Positions 14,609 to 23,755 of a stretch of DNA of 64,000 nt are shown piece after piece. The stretch comes from UBA2336 sp031395485. GTDB lineage: Bacteria; Bacteroidota; Bacteroidia; Cytophagales; Cyclobacteriaceae. The notes beneath the pieces are model-generated. The model had not been told where the DNA came from and made no database searches. It was given only the letters and a program-made list of their open reading frames with translations. The position numbers and the translations under genes were made by a program. Where the stretch lies: assembly GCA_031395485.1 (NCBI GenBank), contig JANNUS010000009.1, positions 124,001 through 188,000 of the forward strand. Reading direction: 5' to 3'. Numbering within the stretch: the stretch's first letter is position 1; each line of letters starts with the position of its first letter.

Positions 14609-16693
14609 ATGTTTTTCTGGACACCGTATCCGTTCGTACGCATTGTGCTTTTTTTCTCCGCGGGAATTTTAGGAGGAATTTATTTACCCGAAAGTGTGCC
14701 TATAAATTTTGCTAACTTTTTTGTTAGCCTGCTTACATTTCTGTTTCTTACAATTTTGTACCTGCGAACTACTGGGAAGGTAAAAAATGTTAACCCGGGT
14801 AGTTTAGGATTGCTATTGATTTTATTCACCGGATACATTCAAGTTTATAATGCTACAGATAGCCAGAATAAAAGCCACTTCATTCAAGATAAGGATACCA
14901 TTCAATATTACAAGGTTGTTGTTGTCAAACAAGCGCAGGAGAAAAAGAACTCCTGGAAATTAGAGGCTGAGGTTAAGGCAGTTCAACACGGTGATCATTG
15001 GAAAGCCCGAAGTGGAAAAGTGCTACTTTATTTTTCCAAAAAACCGGCCGACTCTATATATACATATGGGGATGTATTATTAGTAAAGGGTAGCCCGCAA
15101 TTATTAACAGAACCCGCTAATCCTGGCGAGTTTGACTATAAAAAATTTCTGACATTTCGTAAGATTTACCATCAGCATTTTTTACGAGCGGGAGACGCCC
15201 TTAAGATTGATCATCAACCACCGAGTAGACTGATCGATTTTTCGATTCGTGCCAGAGTATGGGCAGACGAAGCGTTGAAGCGAAATATTAAGGGCGCGCG
15301 CGAGCAAGCTACAGCATCAGCGTTGGTGTTAGGTGTAACCGATGGATTGGATAATGAATTGATTGGAGCATACGCGGCTACGGGCTCATTACATGTCCTT
15401 TCAGTATCAGGCTTACATGTGGGTATTATTTATTGGTTAATTCTGCTTGGGTTGAAACCATTGAACAAAACCACAGGAGGAAAATGGACGCTCGCAATTT
15501 TTAGCATAGCCGTTCTATGGAGTTATGCATTTGTAACCGGACTATCGCCATCGGTACTTCGGGCAGTTACCATGTTTTCATTTGTTGCCTTGGCTAAACC
15601 TTGGAGCCAGCGTACAAATATTTACAACACATTAGCAGCTTCTGCATTTTGCCTATTGTTGTATGAACCATATTTGATAATGTCAGTTGGGTTTCAACTT
15701 TCCTATCTCGCAGTATTAGGTATTGTTTATCTTCAGCCTATCATTTCAAGATGGTGGGAACCCAGACAGTGGCTTTGGGATAACATTTGGCAAATTACCT
15801 GCGTATCGATTGCTGCCCAGATAGCCACGTTTGCATTAGGCTTATTGTACTTTCATCAGTTTCCCGTCTATTTTTTATTCTCAAACCTCTTTGTCATTCC
15901 GGCATCATTTGTTGTACTGGTATTGGGCATTGTGCTGATTGCAATAAGTGCCATCGCTTCGTTGGCTGGGTGGGTTGGTTTTTTGTTAGAATGGATAATT
16001 CGAATATTAAACTATGGCGTACTTGAAATGGAGACCTTCCCATTCAGTCTGATTGACAATGTTTATATTACAACACTTCAATGCTGGTTATTGATTGTGG
16101 CAATTATGCTTTCAATTTCAATGCTCGAGTTCAGAAAATTCAGTATTGCAGCGATAATCACGTTGATCGCCCTGGCGTTTTCATATATCCAATGGAGTCA
16201 CTTCTATACGAAAATTGATACGCGAAAATTGACAATTTACAAAGTTTCAGGGCATAGTGCTTTTGATATTATAGATCGTGGGCAAGCATATTTCTTTACG
16301 GACTCAACCTTAAGCAATGATTGGGAAGCTATACGATTTCATATTCGCCCTAACCGTTTGCGAAGCGGGATAAATTCTATTTGTGCTGGGGATCAGCTCG
16401 AATTTGTGCGCGATTTCCAAGGATGTCGTTTTATAGTGTATAAGGGCGTTACTATTCTTCAAATTTATGCGAAGGATTTTTTGTTTCCAGAATCTGCTAC
16501 CTTCGATTATCTTATCATTGGAAACAATGCCGTAAAAAATTTAGAGGATATTTCGGTAGTGAAATTTCGGCAGTTAATACTGGATAGCAGTAATTCTCAT
16601 TACTTTGCCAATAGAATCTTAAAAGAGGCTCACAAACGATCAATGAATGTATACTCGGTATTACACCGAGGCGCATTTGTATCAAAAATTTAA
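14609..16693 (+). CDS. comEC: ComEC/Rec2 family DNA-uptake channel
   Basis: This 694-residue inner-membrane protein matches the ComEC family. Hydrophobic helices 1-3 lie in the first 75 residues, followed by a soluble DUF4131-type region with an oligonucleotide-binding fold (about 95-200). The competence domain has its hallmark LHVLSVSGLHVGIIYWLI near residue 259-276 and a further run of helices to about residue 530. The C-terminal part is soluble but lacks an obvious metal-ligand HxHxDH motif, as in many Bacteroidota ComEC proteins with a reduced metallo-hydrolase domain. It would pass single-stranded DNA into the cytoplasm. The enoyl-CoA hydratase gene starts 7 bp later. Confidence 0.92.
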   Translation: MFFWTPYPFVRIVLFFSAGILGGIYLPESVPINFANFFVSLLTFLFLTILYLRTTGKVKNVNPGSLGLLLILFTGYIQVYNATDSQNKSHFIQDKDTIQYYKVVVVKQAQEKKNSWKLEAEVKAVQHGDHWKARSGKVLLYFSKKPADSIYTYGDVLLVKGSPQLLTEPANPGEFDYKKFLTFRKIYHQHFLRAGDALKIDHQPPSRLIDFSIRARVWADEALKRNIKGAREQATASALVLGVTDGLDNELIGAYAATGSLHVLSVSGLHVGIIYWLILLGLKPLNKTTGGKWTLAIFSIAVLWSYAFVTGLSPSVLRAVTMFSFVALAKPWSQRTNIYNTLAASAFCLLLYEPYLIMSVGFQLSYLAVLGIVYLQPIISRWWEPRQWLWDNIWQITCVSIAAQIATFALGLLYFHQFPVYFLFSNLFVIPASFVVLVLGIVLIAISAIASLAGWVGFLLEWIIRILNYGVLEMETFPFSLIDNVYITTLQCWLLIVAIMLSISMLEFRKFSIAAIITLIALAFSYIQWSHFYTKIDTRKLTIYKVSGHSAFDIIDRGQAYFFTDSTLSNDWEAIRFHIRPNRLRSGINSICAGDQLEFVRDFQGCRFIVYKGVTILQIYAKDFLFPESATFDYLIIGNNAVKNLEDISVVKFRQLILDSSNSHYFANRILKEAHKRSMNVYSVLHRGAFVSKI

Positions 16694-16700
16694 ATGCAAA

Positions 16701-17474
16701 ATGAAATTAGTTGAATACGATGTTAAGAGTAGAATTGGGCTCGTTACGATTAACCGCCCCGAAAAACGCAATGCACTTAGTCATGAGCTTGTTGAAGAGT
16801 TAACACAAGCATTTGCAAAAGCAGCGGTAGACGAGAACGTTAAAGTTGTTATTTTAAAGGCAAATGGAGAGGCGTTTTGTGCAGGTGCCGACTTAACCTA
16901 CTTACAGCAATTGCAAAAATTCTCCTTTGAAGAAAACCTCCAAGACTCAACGCACTTAAAGGAGTTGTTTCTTAAAATCTATACACATCCTAAAATTGTG
17001 ATTGCTCAAGTGCAGGGTCACGCTTTGGCAGGAGGCTGCGGACTTGCCACTGTCTGCGATTTTGCCTACGCGGTGCCGCATGCAAAATTTGGATATACTG
17101 AAGTGAAGATCGGCTTTATTCCGGCCATCGTAACGGTATTTTTGTTGAGAAAAATTGGTGAAGCAAAGTCAAAAGAATTGTTGCTTAGCGGTGAATTAAT
17201 TTCTGCCGGGCAGGCAGTGCAAATTGGATTGATCAATGGATTAGCCGAGCCAGAAAAATTAGAAACTGATGTTTGGGAGATCGCTCAAAAATTAGTAGCA
17301 GGGAACTCGGGTCAATCAATGAAGCTTACAAAGCAAATGATTGCTCAGGTACAGTCAGAATCATTATCGGATGCACTAAACTATGCAGCAGAAATGAATG
17401 CACGGGCACGAAGCACAGAGGATTGTAAACGAGGTATAGCAGCGTTTCTAAACAAAGAAAAACTAAATTGGTGA
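16701..17474 (+). CDS. enoyl-CoA hydratase/isomerase family protein
   Basis: From the ATG at 16701, 7 bp after comEC, this gives 257 residues, the usual crotonase length. An earlier in-frame start at 16647 would overlap comEC and add 18 unrelated residues. Crotonase features are LVTINRPEKRNALS, the oxyanion-hole segment EAFCAGADLTYL, and VQGHALAGGCGLATVCDFAYA, followed by FGYTEVKIGFIPA with a Glu in the catalytic position. The sequence resembles methylglutaconyl-CoA hydratases of leucine breakdown, but substrate assignment by eye is uncertain. It is probably co-transcribed with comEC only because of close packing. Confidence 0.9.
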   Translation: MKLVEYDVKSRIGLVTINRPEKRNALSHELVEELTQAFAKAAVDENVKVVILKANGEAFCAGADLTYLQQLQKFSFEENLQDSTHLKELFLKIYTHPKIVIAQVQGHALAGGCGLATVCDFAYAVPHAKFGYTEVKIGFIPAIVTVFLLRKIGEAKSKELLLSGELISAGQAVQIGLINGLAEPEKLETDVWEIAQKLVAGNSGQSMKLTKQMIAQVQSESLSDALNYAAEMNARARSTEDCKRGIAAFLNKEKLNW

Positions 17475-17534
17475 TTCGGGGTACCTTGATCAATCACATG
17501 TAGTGAGAGTTATGACAATTTAAAATCTATAGCC

Positions 17535-18395
17535 ATGGAGAAAAAATTTGAAATACTAATGCTTTTCACCTTCGTTACAATACACGGATTGGCACAAAGC
17601 TACGTGGGTGATAGTTGGGGTCAGGTAAAGCAGGTAGGTCAAGGCACAATTTCACTCGCCTATGTAGAAACACCAAGCTTTGTCTACAAGGACATAAATG
17701 GAAAGCTTACAGGAATTTGTGTCGATATTATGAACGATTTTGTAAAATGGGCAAATGAAACAAAGAAAATAAAGTTGCAATCTAAATTCGTTGGAGACGG
17801 TTCTAGTTTTCGTGGAATGTATGACAAGGTGAAAATCTCTACAGGTGGAGTGTTTGGATTGGGGAATATTACCATTACCGAGGAGCGGAAAAAGGAGGTT
17901 AAATTTAGCACGCCCTTTATTACAAACTTTGCAATATTGATTACGCAAACAGGCATACCAACACTGGCAAAAATGGAAGACCTTCCCGCAACATTTGCTT
18001 CCCTTACGGCCTATACTGCAAAAGGAACCTTGAATGAGAAAAGGGTTTCTGAGCTAAAGAAAAAATATTTTCCCGCAATGAAAGTGGTAACCACAACCAC
18101 AAGTCAGGAGACCCTCGAGAAAGTATTTAATGATTCAAAAGGATTTGCTTACCTGGATTTGGCTTTTTATCTCGAAGCAACGCAAATGCGGAAGCCGATC
18201 AAGCGTCACCCGGTTGGCGATCAGGCTGCTGAGCAGTTTGGTTTTGTGATGCCTATTAATAGTGATTGGAATATTTTGCTGGATGAATTCTTTAAAGCTA
18301 ATGGTGGATATACTAATACTTCACGTTATCGCGAAATTCTATCGAAGCATTTAGGTGAAACCGGTGTGAAGCTTCTTCAATCTTCCAACAAATAA
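17535..18395 (+). CDS. family 3 extracellular solute-binding protein
   Basis: This 286-residue protein has a signal peptide (residues 1-20, ending GLAQS) and a type II periplasmic-binding fold of the amino-acid-binding (SBP_bac_3) kind. Visible features are FVYKDINGKLTGICVDIMNDFV near residue 49-70, GGVFGLGNITITEERKKEVKFSTPF around 105-130, and a second lobe with FAYLDLAFYLEA. No transporter genes lie next to it, so it may serve as an orphan sensor or be paired with a distant permease. The ligand cannot be read; polar amino acids are typical. Confidence 0.83.
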   Translation: MEKKFEILMLFTFVTIHGLAQSYVGDSWGQVKQVGQGTISLAYVETPSFVYKDINGKLTGICVDIMNDFVKWANETKKIKLQSKFVGDGSSFRGMYDKVKISTGGVFGLGNITITEERKKEVKFSTPFITNFAILITQTGIPTLAKMEDLPATFASLTAYTAKGTLNEKRVSELKKKYFPAMKVVTTTTSQETLEKVFNDSKGFAYLDLAFYLEATQMRKPIKRHPVGDQAAEQFGFVMPINSDWNILLDEFFKANGGYTNTSRYREILSKHLGETGVKLLQSSNK

Positions 18396-18434
18396 TAGAA
18401 TTAGTAGAGGCCAGCATATATTTTAGCGTTGAGT

Positions 18435-18442
18435 TAATTTTG
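18435..18442 (+). promoter_or_regulatory. predicted -7 element for the recQ-like gene
   Basis: TAATTTTG matches TAnnTTTG and lies 16 bp before the TTG start at 18459. The transcript leader would be about ten nucleotides. No clear -33 TTG is found at the usual distance. Confidence 0.48.
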
Positions 18443-18458
18443 CGGGACTCTATAAATA

Positions 18459-20381
18459 TTGGTTAAAGCATTGGAAACTCCTCTCACCATATTAAAAAAA
18501 TATTGGCGGCATAGTCAGTTCCGCCCACTTCAGCAGGAAATTATAGATTCATTATTGAAGGGAAATGATACCCTCGCTTTATTACCAACCGGAGGTGGTA
18601 AATCGATTTGCTTTCAGGTGCCAGCATTACTGTTGGATGGTGTATGCATTGTTGTATCCCCACTTATTGCATTGATGAAGGATCAGGTTGAAAATTTAGT
18701 TGCCAGAGGAGTTTATGCTGTTTCCATTCACTCCGGAATGAGGAGGGAGCAGATAGACATGTATCTTAATAATTGCATTTATGGGAAAGTGAAATTCTTA
18801 TATGTTTCCCCGGAGCGCCTCCAAACTGAAATTTTTCAAGAACGCGTAAAGCAAATGAAAGTTTCATTCATTGCGGTAGATGAAGCACATTGTATTTCGC
18901 AATGGGGTTATGACTTTAGGCCATCTTATTTGCAAATTGTAAAACTTAGAGAGAATCTTCCGGAAGTTCCCATAATTGCCTTAACCGCTACAGCCACACC
19001 CCAAGTTAAGGATGATATTGTTGATAAACTTTCATTTCGAAAAAGCCACCAGATTTTTCAAAAAACATTTGCACGCGACAACCTGTCATTTGTTGTTCGA
19101 AACACAGAGAGTAAAGAGCGAAAACTTGTTGAAGTTTTGCAAAAAATAAGGGGCTCTGCAATTGTTTATGTTCGTTCACGAAAAGGCACACAGGAGTTGG
19201 CTGGTATGCTTATCAATATGGGTATAAGCGCTACATATTATCACGCAGGGCTATCCTTCGATCAGCGATCACAGCATCAGGAAGATTGGATTCATAATAA
19301 AAAGCGGGTAATTGTAGCTACAAATGCATTCGGAATGGGCATTGATAAACCTGATGTGCGCATTGTAGTTCATTTGGATTTGCCCGAAAATCTTGAGTCG
19401 TATTATCAGGAAGCAGGCAGGGCTGGTCGCGATGGGCTTCGTTCATACGGGTTAATAATTTATCATGAAGCAGATGTGGCAACGTTACGTGGCAGAGTTC
19501 TCCAAGCGCATCCTTCCATAGAAGTGTTGAAGCGAGTATATCAATGCTTAGCGAATTATTATCAGGTAGCAATTGGAAGTAGCGAGGGAGAGAATTATGA
19601 TTTTAATTTATATGATTTTTGTGACCGGTTTAAGGTACCGATTTCAGAAGGTTATAACGCTTTAAAAAAACTTGAGGAAGAGGGTATTATTGAGTTCAAT
19701 GAAAGTTTTTATAGCCCATCCTTGCTGCATTTTTCAGTTGATAAATACAGGCTATATGAATTTCAGGTTGCCAGTGCCCGCTTTGACCCGCTGATCAAAA
19801 TGTTGCTAAGGTTATATGGCGGCCAATTGTATACCGACTTCACTAAAATATCAGAGGCTTATCTGGCAACGGCTCTTAAAATTTCAATTGATGAATTAAC
19901 GCTTCTTTTGCGTCAATTAGGCGACATGCAGTTGGTTATTTATAAGCCGATGAAGGATAGCCCACAAATTACTTTCGTGTTGCCCCGGCAGGATGCAGAC
20001 AACCTCCCGCTAAATAAGCAACGGCTGAATGAGCGAAAGTCGCTGGCAGAGTTAAAGATGAATGCGATTATTGGATTTGTAATGTCCGCTCACCGATGTC
20101 GAATGCAATATATTCAAGAATATTTTGGAGAAGAAACATTCAGCACGTGCGGAAAATGTGATAGCTGTATAGCGAAAAAAAAGAAGGAGAACCTGATAGA
20201 AATTAATGGTATGCGGCAAGAAGTAATTTCCCTGGTAAAGGGAAACCTATATACTGTTGAGCAGCTTGAGAAGCGAATTCTACCAACCGATATAGAATTA
20301 TTTACTGATGTTATTCGCGAAATGGTAGACGATGGTGAAATTGAGTACGACTCGGTGTGGCGATTGAGAATTAAGCGTTGA
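18459..20381 (+). CDS. recQ: RecQ family ATP-dependent DNA helicase
   Basis: This 640-residue 3'-5' DNA helicase acts in recombination and replication-fork repair. Motif 0 is FRPLQQEII, Walker A TGGGKS is at residues 44-49, and the DEAH box is at 141-144, followed by ALTATAT and the helicase C domain with ATNAFGMGIDKPDVR and QEAGRAGRDG. The zinc-binding subdomain CR-x16-CGKCDSC lies near residue 548-570. No HRDC domain is evident at the C-terminus. The start is TTG at 18459; a second TTG four codons later is also possible. It converges with phoU, whose stop lies 17 bp away. Confidence 0.94.
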   Translation: MVKALETPLTILKKYWRHSQFRPLQQEIIDSLLKGNDTLALLPTGGGKSICFQVPALLLDGVCIVVSPLIALMKDQVENLVARGVYAVSIHSGMRREQIDMYLNNCIYGKVKFLYVSPERLQTEIFQERVKQMKVSFIAVDEAHCISQWGYDFRPSYLQIVKLRENLPEVPIIALTATATPQVKDDIVDKLSFRKSHQIFQKTFARDNLSFVVRNTESKERKLVEVLQKIRGSAIVYVRSRKGTQELAGMLINMGISATYYHAGLSFDQRSQHQEDWIHNKKRVIVATNAFGMGIDKPDVRIVVHLDLPENLESYYQEAGRAGRDGLRSYGLIIYHEADVATLRGRVLQAHPSIEVLKRVYQCLANYYQVAIGSSEGENYDFNLYDFCDRFKVPISEGYNALKKLEEEGIIEFNESFYSPSLLHFSVDKYRLYEFQVASARFDPLIKMLLRLYGGQLYTDFTKISEAYLATALKISIDELTLLLRQLGDMQLVIYKPMKDSPQITFVLPRQDADNLPLNKQRLNERKSLAELKMNAIIGFVMSAHRCRMQYIQEYFGEETFSTCGKCDSCIAKKKKENLIEINGMRQEVISLVKGNLYTVEQLEKRILPTDIELFTDVIREMVDDGEIEYDSVWRLRIKR

Positions 20382-20398
20382 CTTATGGTCTAAGCCGC

Positions 20399-21061
20399 TT
20401 ACTTATCTTTCTTATGTTTAAGTACCTTTGCTTCAATGTGAAACACAACTTCGGCTCCAATATTTTTAATAAAATCCCCAACACGCTCAAGTTTTCGAGC
20501 GATGGTAAATAGTTTAAGAATAAGTTCAATCTTGTCTGGATTCGCCTTGATAAGATCTGCCGCTACACTTGGAGCATTTTTATTGATTTCATTAAGTGTT
20601 GAGTCTTTTTTTGTAATTTTTTGAGCCAGGTGGGTATCCTCATTGTTAATAGCTTCTCCCATGTCGGCAAGCATAGAGATGGACACCTCCAGCATGGTAA
20701 GAATTTTGAACTGATCAATAAATTGACGCGAAGTCTTTTTATTATTTTTTTCGATGAACCGTGCAAGCCCTTTCGTAATATCGCCTATAGCCTCCAAATC
20801 GCCACAAATTTTAATGGTCGACAATACGAAACGTAAATCGGTTGCAACCGGATTGTGAAGTGCTAAAATATTCTCACTTTCTTTATCAATAAGAAGTTCA
20901 AGAGCATTTACCCTTTTTTCCCACTCGATAACTTCTTTCGCCAGTTTACTGGAGTTTTGTTCAAACGCTTTTTTGCTTTTTTCGAGCTGGTTTGTTACTA
21001 GGTCAAGCATTTCCAGCAAACTCTCCTTTAATGACCCTAACTCGAAATCCAGTGTTACCAT
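20399..21061 (-). CDS. phoU: PhoU-like phosphate signalling protein
   Basis: This 220-residue all-helical protein has two three-helix PhoU repeats. Each shows the family pattern, for example HNPVATDLRFVLSTIKICGDLEAIGDITKGLARFIEK (first half) and LFTIARKLERVGDFIKNIGAEVVFHIEA (second half), with acidic metal-binding E/D-x3-D residues. PhoU restrains the Pst transporter and its sensor kinase when phosphate is plentiful. It is the last gene of the pstSCAB-phoU operon, 77 bp after pstB. No two-component system is encoded beside it. Length is typical. Confidence 0.92.
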   Translation of the reverse strand: MVTLDFELGSLKESLLEMLDLVTNQLEKSKKAFEQNSSKLAKEVIEWEKRVNALELLIDKESENILALHNPVATDLRFVLSTIKICGDLEAIGDITKGLARFIEKNNKKTSRQFIDQFKILTMLEVSISMLADMGEAINNEDTHLAQKITKKDSTLNEINKNAPSVAADLIKANPDKIELILKLFTIARKLERVGDFIKNIGAEVVFHIEAKVLKHKKDK

Positions 21062-21138
21062 GATTCTAAATTATAAATTAAAAATTGATGTGAATACTAA
21101 ACTTAACCAGAAATATTCTAAAATTTGAAACCACTCTA

Positions 21139-21891
21139 TTACCCGAACTTTCCGGAAATGTAATTTTCAGTTTGTTTTATTTTTGGATTCGTAAACATTT
21201 CATTGGTTTTACCATATTCAATAAGACTTCCTAAATAGAAAAATGCTGTACGGTCACTAACTCGCGATGCTTGCTGCATATTGTGCGTTACAATCACGAT
21301 CGTATATTGCTCCTTTAGTTCCGTAATCAATTCTTCTATTTTTGCAGTTGAGATTGGGTCAAGGGCAGACGCGGGCTCATCCATCAGGATGATCGTTGGC
21401 TTCACAGCCAGTGTTCTGGCAATACATAGTCGTTGTTGCTGGCCACCCGAAAGGGAGTAAGCCGATTTGTTTAGTGAGTCTTTTACCTCACCCCACAATG
21501 CTGCTTTCTTTAACGATTTCTCAACCCGCTCATCAATTTCCTTTTTATCGTTGACGCCACGAATACGCAATCCATACGCTACATTTTCATAAATGGATTT
21601 TGGAAACGGATTGGGCTTTTGAAAAACCATTCCAATATGCTGGCGCAATTCTTCCAGCTTAACTTTCTTCCTATAAATATCTTTTTCTTCAACCAGCAAT
21701 GTACCTTCCATTCGAAACCCTTCAATGTAGTCGTTCATCCGGTTTAACATCCGCAGAAAAGTAGATTTACCGCACCCGGAAGGTCCAATAAAAGCTGTAA
21801 TTGTATTTTCCCGTATTTCAATGTTGATATTTTTCAATGCATGGTTGTCACCATAGTATGCATTAACATCAATTGCTTCGATTATTTTCAT
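21139..21891 (-). CDS. pstB: PstB, phosphate ABC transporter ATP-binding protein
   Basis: This 250-residue ATPase drives high-affinity phosphate import through PstC and PstA. Walker A GPSGCGKS is at residues 36-43, the ABC signature LSGGQ at 147-151, followed by QQRLCIARTLAVKP and Walker B IILMDEPASALDP. The PstB-typical FLRMLNRMND follows Walker A, and the C-terminus has VIVTHNMQQASRVSDRTAFF. It is 16 bp after pstA. Nothing unusual is seen. Confidence 0.96.
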   Translation of the reverse strand: MKIIEAIDVNAYYGDNHALKNINIEIRENTITAFIGPSGCGKSTFLRMLNRMNDYIEGFRMEGTLLVEEKDIYRKKVKLEELRQHIGMVFQKPNPFPKSIYENVAYGLRIRGVNDKKEIDERVEKSLKKAALWGEVKDSLNKSAYSLSGGQQQRLCIARTLAVKPTIILMDEPASALDPISTAKIEELITELKEQYTIVIVTHNMQQASRVSDRTAFFYLGSLIEYGKTNEMFTNPKIKQTENYISGKFG

Positions 21892-21907
21892 TGTGGTTAT
21901 AAAATCC

Positions 21908-22774
21908 TTACCAGTTTATTTTTTTTTGCCATTTGTTGCGCAGGTAAATAGCGATCCCGTTCATTATAAAAGTAATCACTAAAAGAATAATAATGGCTGC
22001 GGCTCCATTGACTAAAAATTCGTGTTGCGGCCGCGAAACCCAGTTAAAAATTTGCATGGGCATTACCGTAAATTCATCCATGGGGCTCGTAGGTACAAAG
22101 GGTACATAGGCCAATGCTCCAATAACAATGAGTGGTGCAGTTTCACCTACAGCCCGCGACAACGCAAGAATAATACCCGTAAGAACTCCTCCGGATGCCG
22201 CAGGCAATACCTGATGCCAAATGGTTTGCCATTTTGTTGCGCCAATTCCGTACGAAGCTTCACGAAGTGTTTTCGGTACTGCTTTGAGTGCTTCGCGCGT
22301 TGCAACAATGATGATTGGTAAAATAAGCAGCGCCAATGTGAAGGACCCAGCCAGCAAGCTTCCCCCAAAATCTAAAATCCGTACAAATATCTCAAGACCT
22401 AATAAACCATATATAATAGATGGTACCCCAGCCAGGTTTGCAATGTTTACTTCGATGATGGAAGCAAGCCTGTTTTTCTTGCCATACTCTTCCAGATAAA
22501 TACCTGCACTTATTCCTAATGGAATTGAGATGATTGCTGTTAAACCAAGAATCCAAGCGGTGCCGGTCCAGGCAGTGAGAATACCCGACTTTTCTGCTTT
22601 GCGCGATGGTAAACTTGTTAGAAAATCCCAATCAATTCTTGCTAGGCCTTCCATCGCAATATTCACTAAAAAGATTCCCAGAATTGCTAATGCGGAAAAC
22701 GTGCAGAAAATTCCTACATACTTAAAGGTAGTATCAATTGCACGGTTTAGTAAAAGATTACTCATACTTTTCAT
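21908..22774 (-). CDS. pstA: PstA, phosphate ABC transporter permease
   Basis: This 288-residue inner-membrane permease has about six helices with the binding-protein-dependent transport motif in ALKAVPKTLREASYGIGATKWQTIWHQVLP. It pairs with PstC to form the phosphate channel. The N-terminus has GIFCTFSALAILGIFLVNI as first helix. It overlaps pstC by 17 bp and precedes pstB by 16 bp, so translation is probably coupled. Length is normal. Confidence 0.95.
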   Translation of the reverse strand: MKSMSNLLLNRAIDTTFKYVGIFCTFSALAILGIFLVNIAMEGLARIDWDFLTSLPSRKAEKSGILTAWTGTAWILGLTAIISIPLGISAGIYLEEYGKKNRLASIIEVNIANLAGVPSIIYGLLGLEIFVRILDFGGSLLAGSFTLALLILPIIIVATREALKAVPKTLREASYGIGATKWQTIWHQVLPAASGGVLTGIILALSRAVGETAPLIVIGALAYVPFVPTSPMDEFTVMPMQIFNWVSRPQHEFLVNGAAAIIILLVITFIMNGIAIYLRNKWQKKINW

Positions 22775-23639
22775 GGAACCGCTTTTTTAGCCAATAACTA
22801 ACCTGATTAAGTATGAACGTAAAAATAAATAAGGTTATACCCGCAGCAAAAATGGTATTGTACTCCACTGATCCATGTTGCACGTCACCCAGACTTACTT
22901 GTACGATATATGCCGTTATGGTTTCAACCCCTTGTCGGGGGTCAAACGTAAGTACAGGTTGTTGTCCGGCCGCAATGGCTACGACCATCGTTTCACCGAT
23001 GGCTCGACCAATACCAAGAATCATGGAGACTAAAATACCGGACGAAGCTGCGGGTACAATCACTTTAAACGAAGTTTGAAAACGCGTGGCACCCATTCCA
23101 TAGGATGCTTCACGCAACGATTTTGGTACGGCATACAAAGCATCTTCACTCAGGGATGAAATCATGGGTACAATCATTATCCCCATGACAAGTCCGGCTG
23201 ATAGTGCATTGAATGTGCCTACTCCCGGAATAAAGGATTGTAAGAATGGTGTAACGACCGTGAGCGCGAAGAAACCATACACGACCGTTGGGATGGCAGC
23301 AAGAATTTCCATCATAGGTTTAATCCGATTTCGGAAATTCTTTGGGGCATACTCACTTAAATAAATTGCAATGATTAACCCAACCGGCATGGCCGTGCAG
23401 ATGGCAATCAGGGTGGTCAGCAGTGTTCCCGATAAAAGGGGTAAAATTCCATAGTGCTTTTGCGTGAACAGGGGGGTCCACTCGGTATCGGTAAGAAAAT
23501 CAAAAATAGAAACTTCCTTAAAAAAGTTAATGGACTCTGAAAACAAAACCCAGATGATGCCAAGCGTAACAATGATTGTTAACGCTCCACTTAAGGCGAG
23601 CCCGCCTTCAATAATCTTTTCGGTTGTTTTTCTAGTCAA
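22758..23639 (-). CDS. pstC: PstC, phosphate ABC transporter permease
   Basis: This 293-residue permease has six helices and the EAA-like loop YAVPKSLREASYGMGATRFQTSFKVIVP shared with PstA, plus the PstC-typical GRAIGETMVVAIAAGQQP. It forms the channel with PstA. A hairpin with a U-run sits between pstS and this gene (23682-23732), so its expression may depend on read-through or on a nearby promoter. It overlaps pstA by 17 bp. Confidence 0.95.
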   Translation of the reverse strand: MTRKTTEKIIEGGLALSGALTIIVTLGIIWVLFSESINFFKEVSIFDFLTDTEWTPLFTQKHYGILPLLSGTLLTTLIAICTAMPVGLIIAIYLSEYAPKNFRNRIKPMMEILAAIPTVVYGFFALTVVTPFLQSFIPGVGTFNALSAGLVMGIMIVPMISSLSEDALYAVPKSLREASYGMGATRFQTSFKVIVPAASSGILVSMILGIGRAIGETMVVAIAAGQQPVLTFDPRQGVETITAYIVQVSLGDVQHGSVEYNTIFAAGITLFIFTFILNQVSYWLKKRFHEKYE

Positions 23640-23681
23640 GTGATAATCAATTAAAGGAGCCTATAAAATGAAGGCTAACTA

Positions 23682-23732
23682 CAAAAATATCTTTAATTCA
23701 TTCTGGTGTGCAGTAACCAGCAATTAAAGATA
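23682..23732 (-). terminator. hairpin with U-run between pstS and pstC (attenuator)
   Basis: On the minus strand an 11-bp perfect inverted repeat (arms 23722-23732 and 23688-23698, TATCTTTAATT with AATTAAAGATA) encloses an inner 5-bp stem (CTGGT with ACCAG). It is followed directly by TTTTTG. This fits a Rho-independent terminator 24 bp after the pstS stop, leaving pstCAB at a lower level than pstS. The same U-run, TATTTTTG at 23682-23689, also matches the -7 consensus and could be an internal promoter for pstC. Confidence 0.68.
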
Positions 23733-23755
23733 AATTAATTTTAAATAGCCATACA

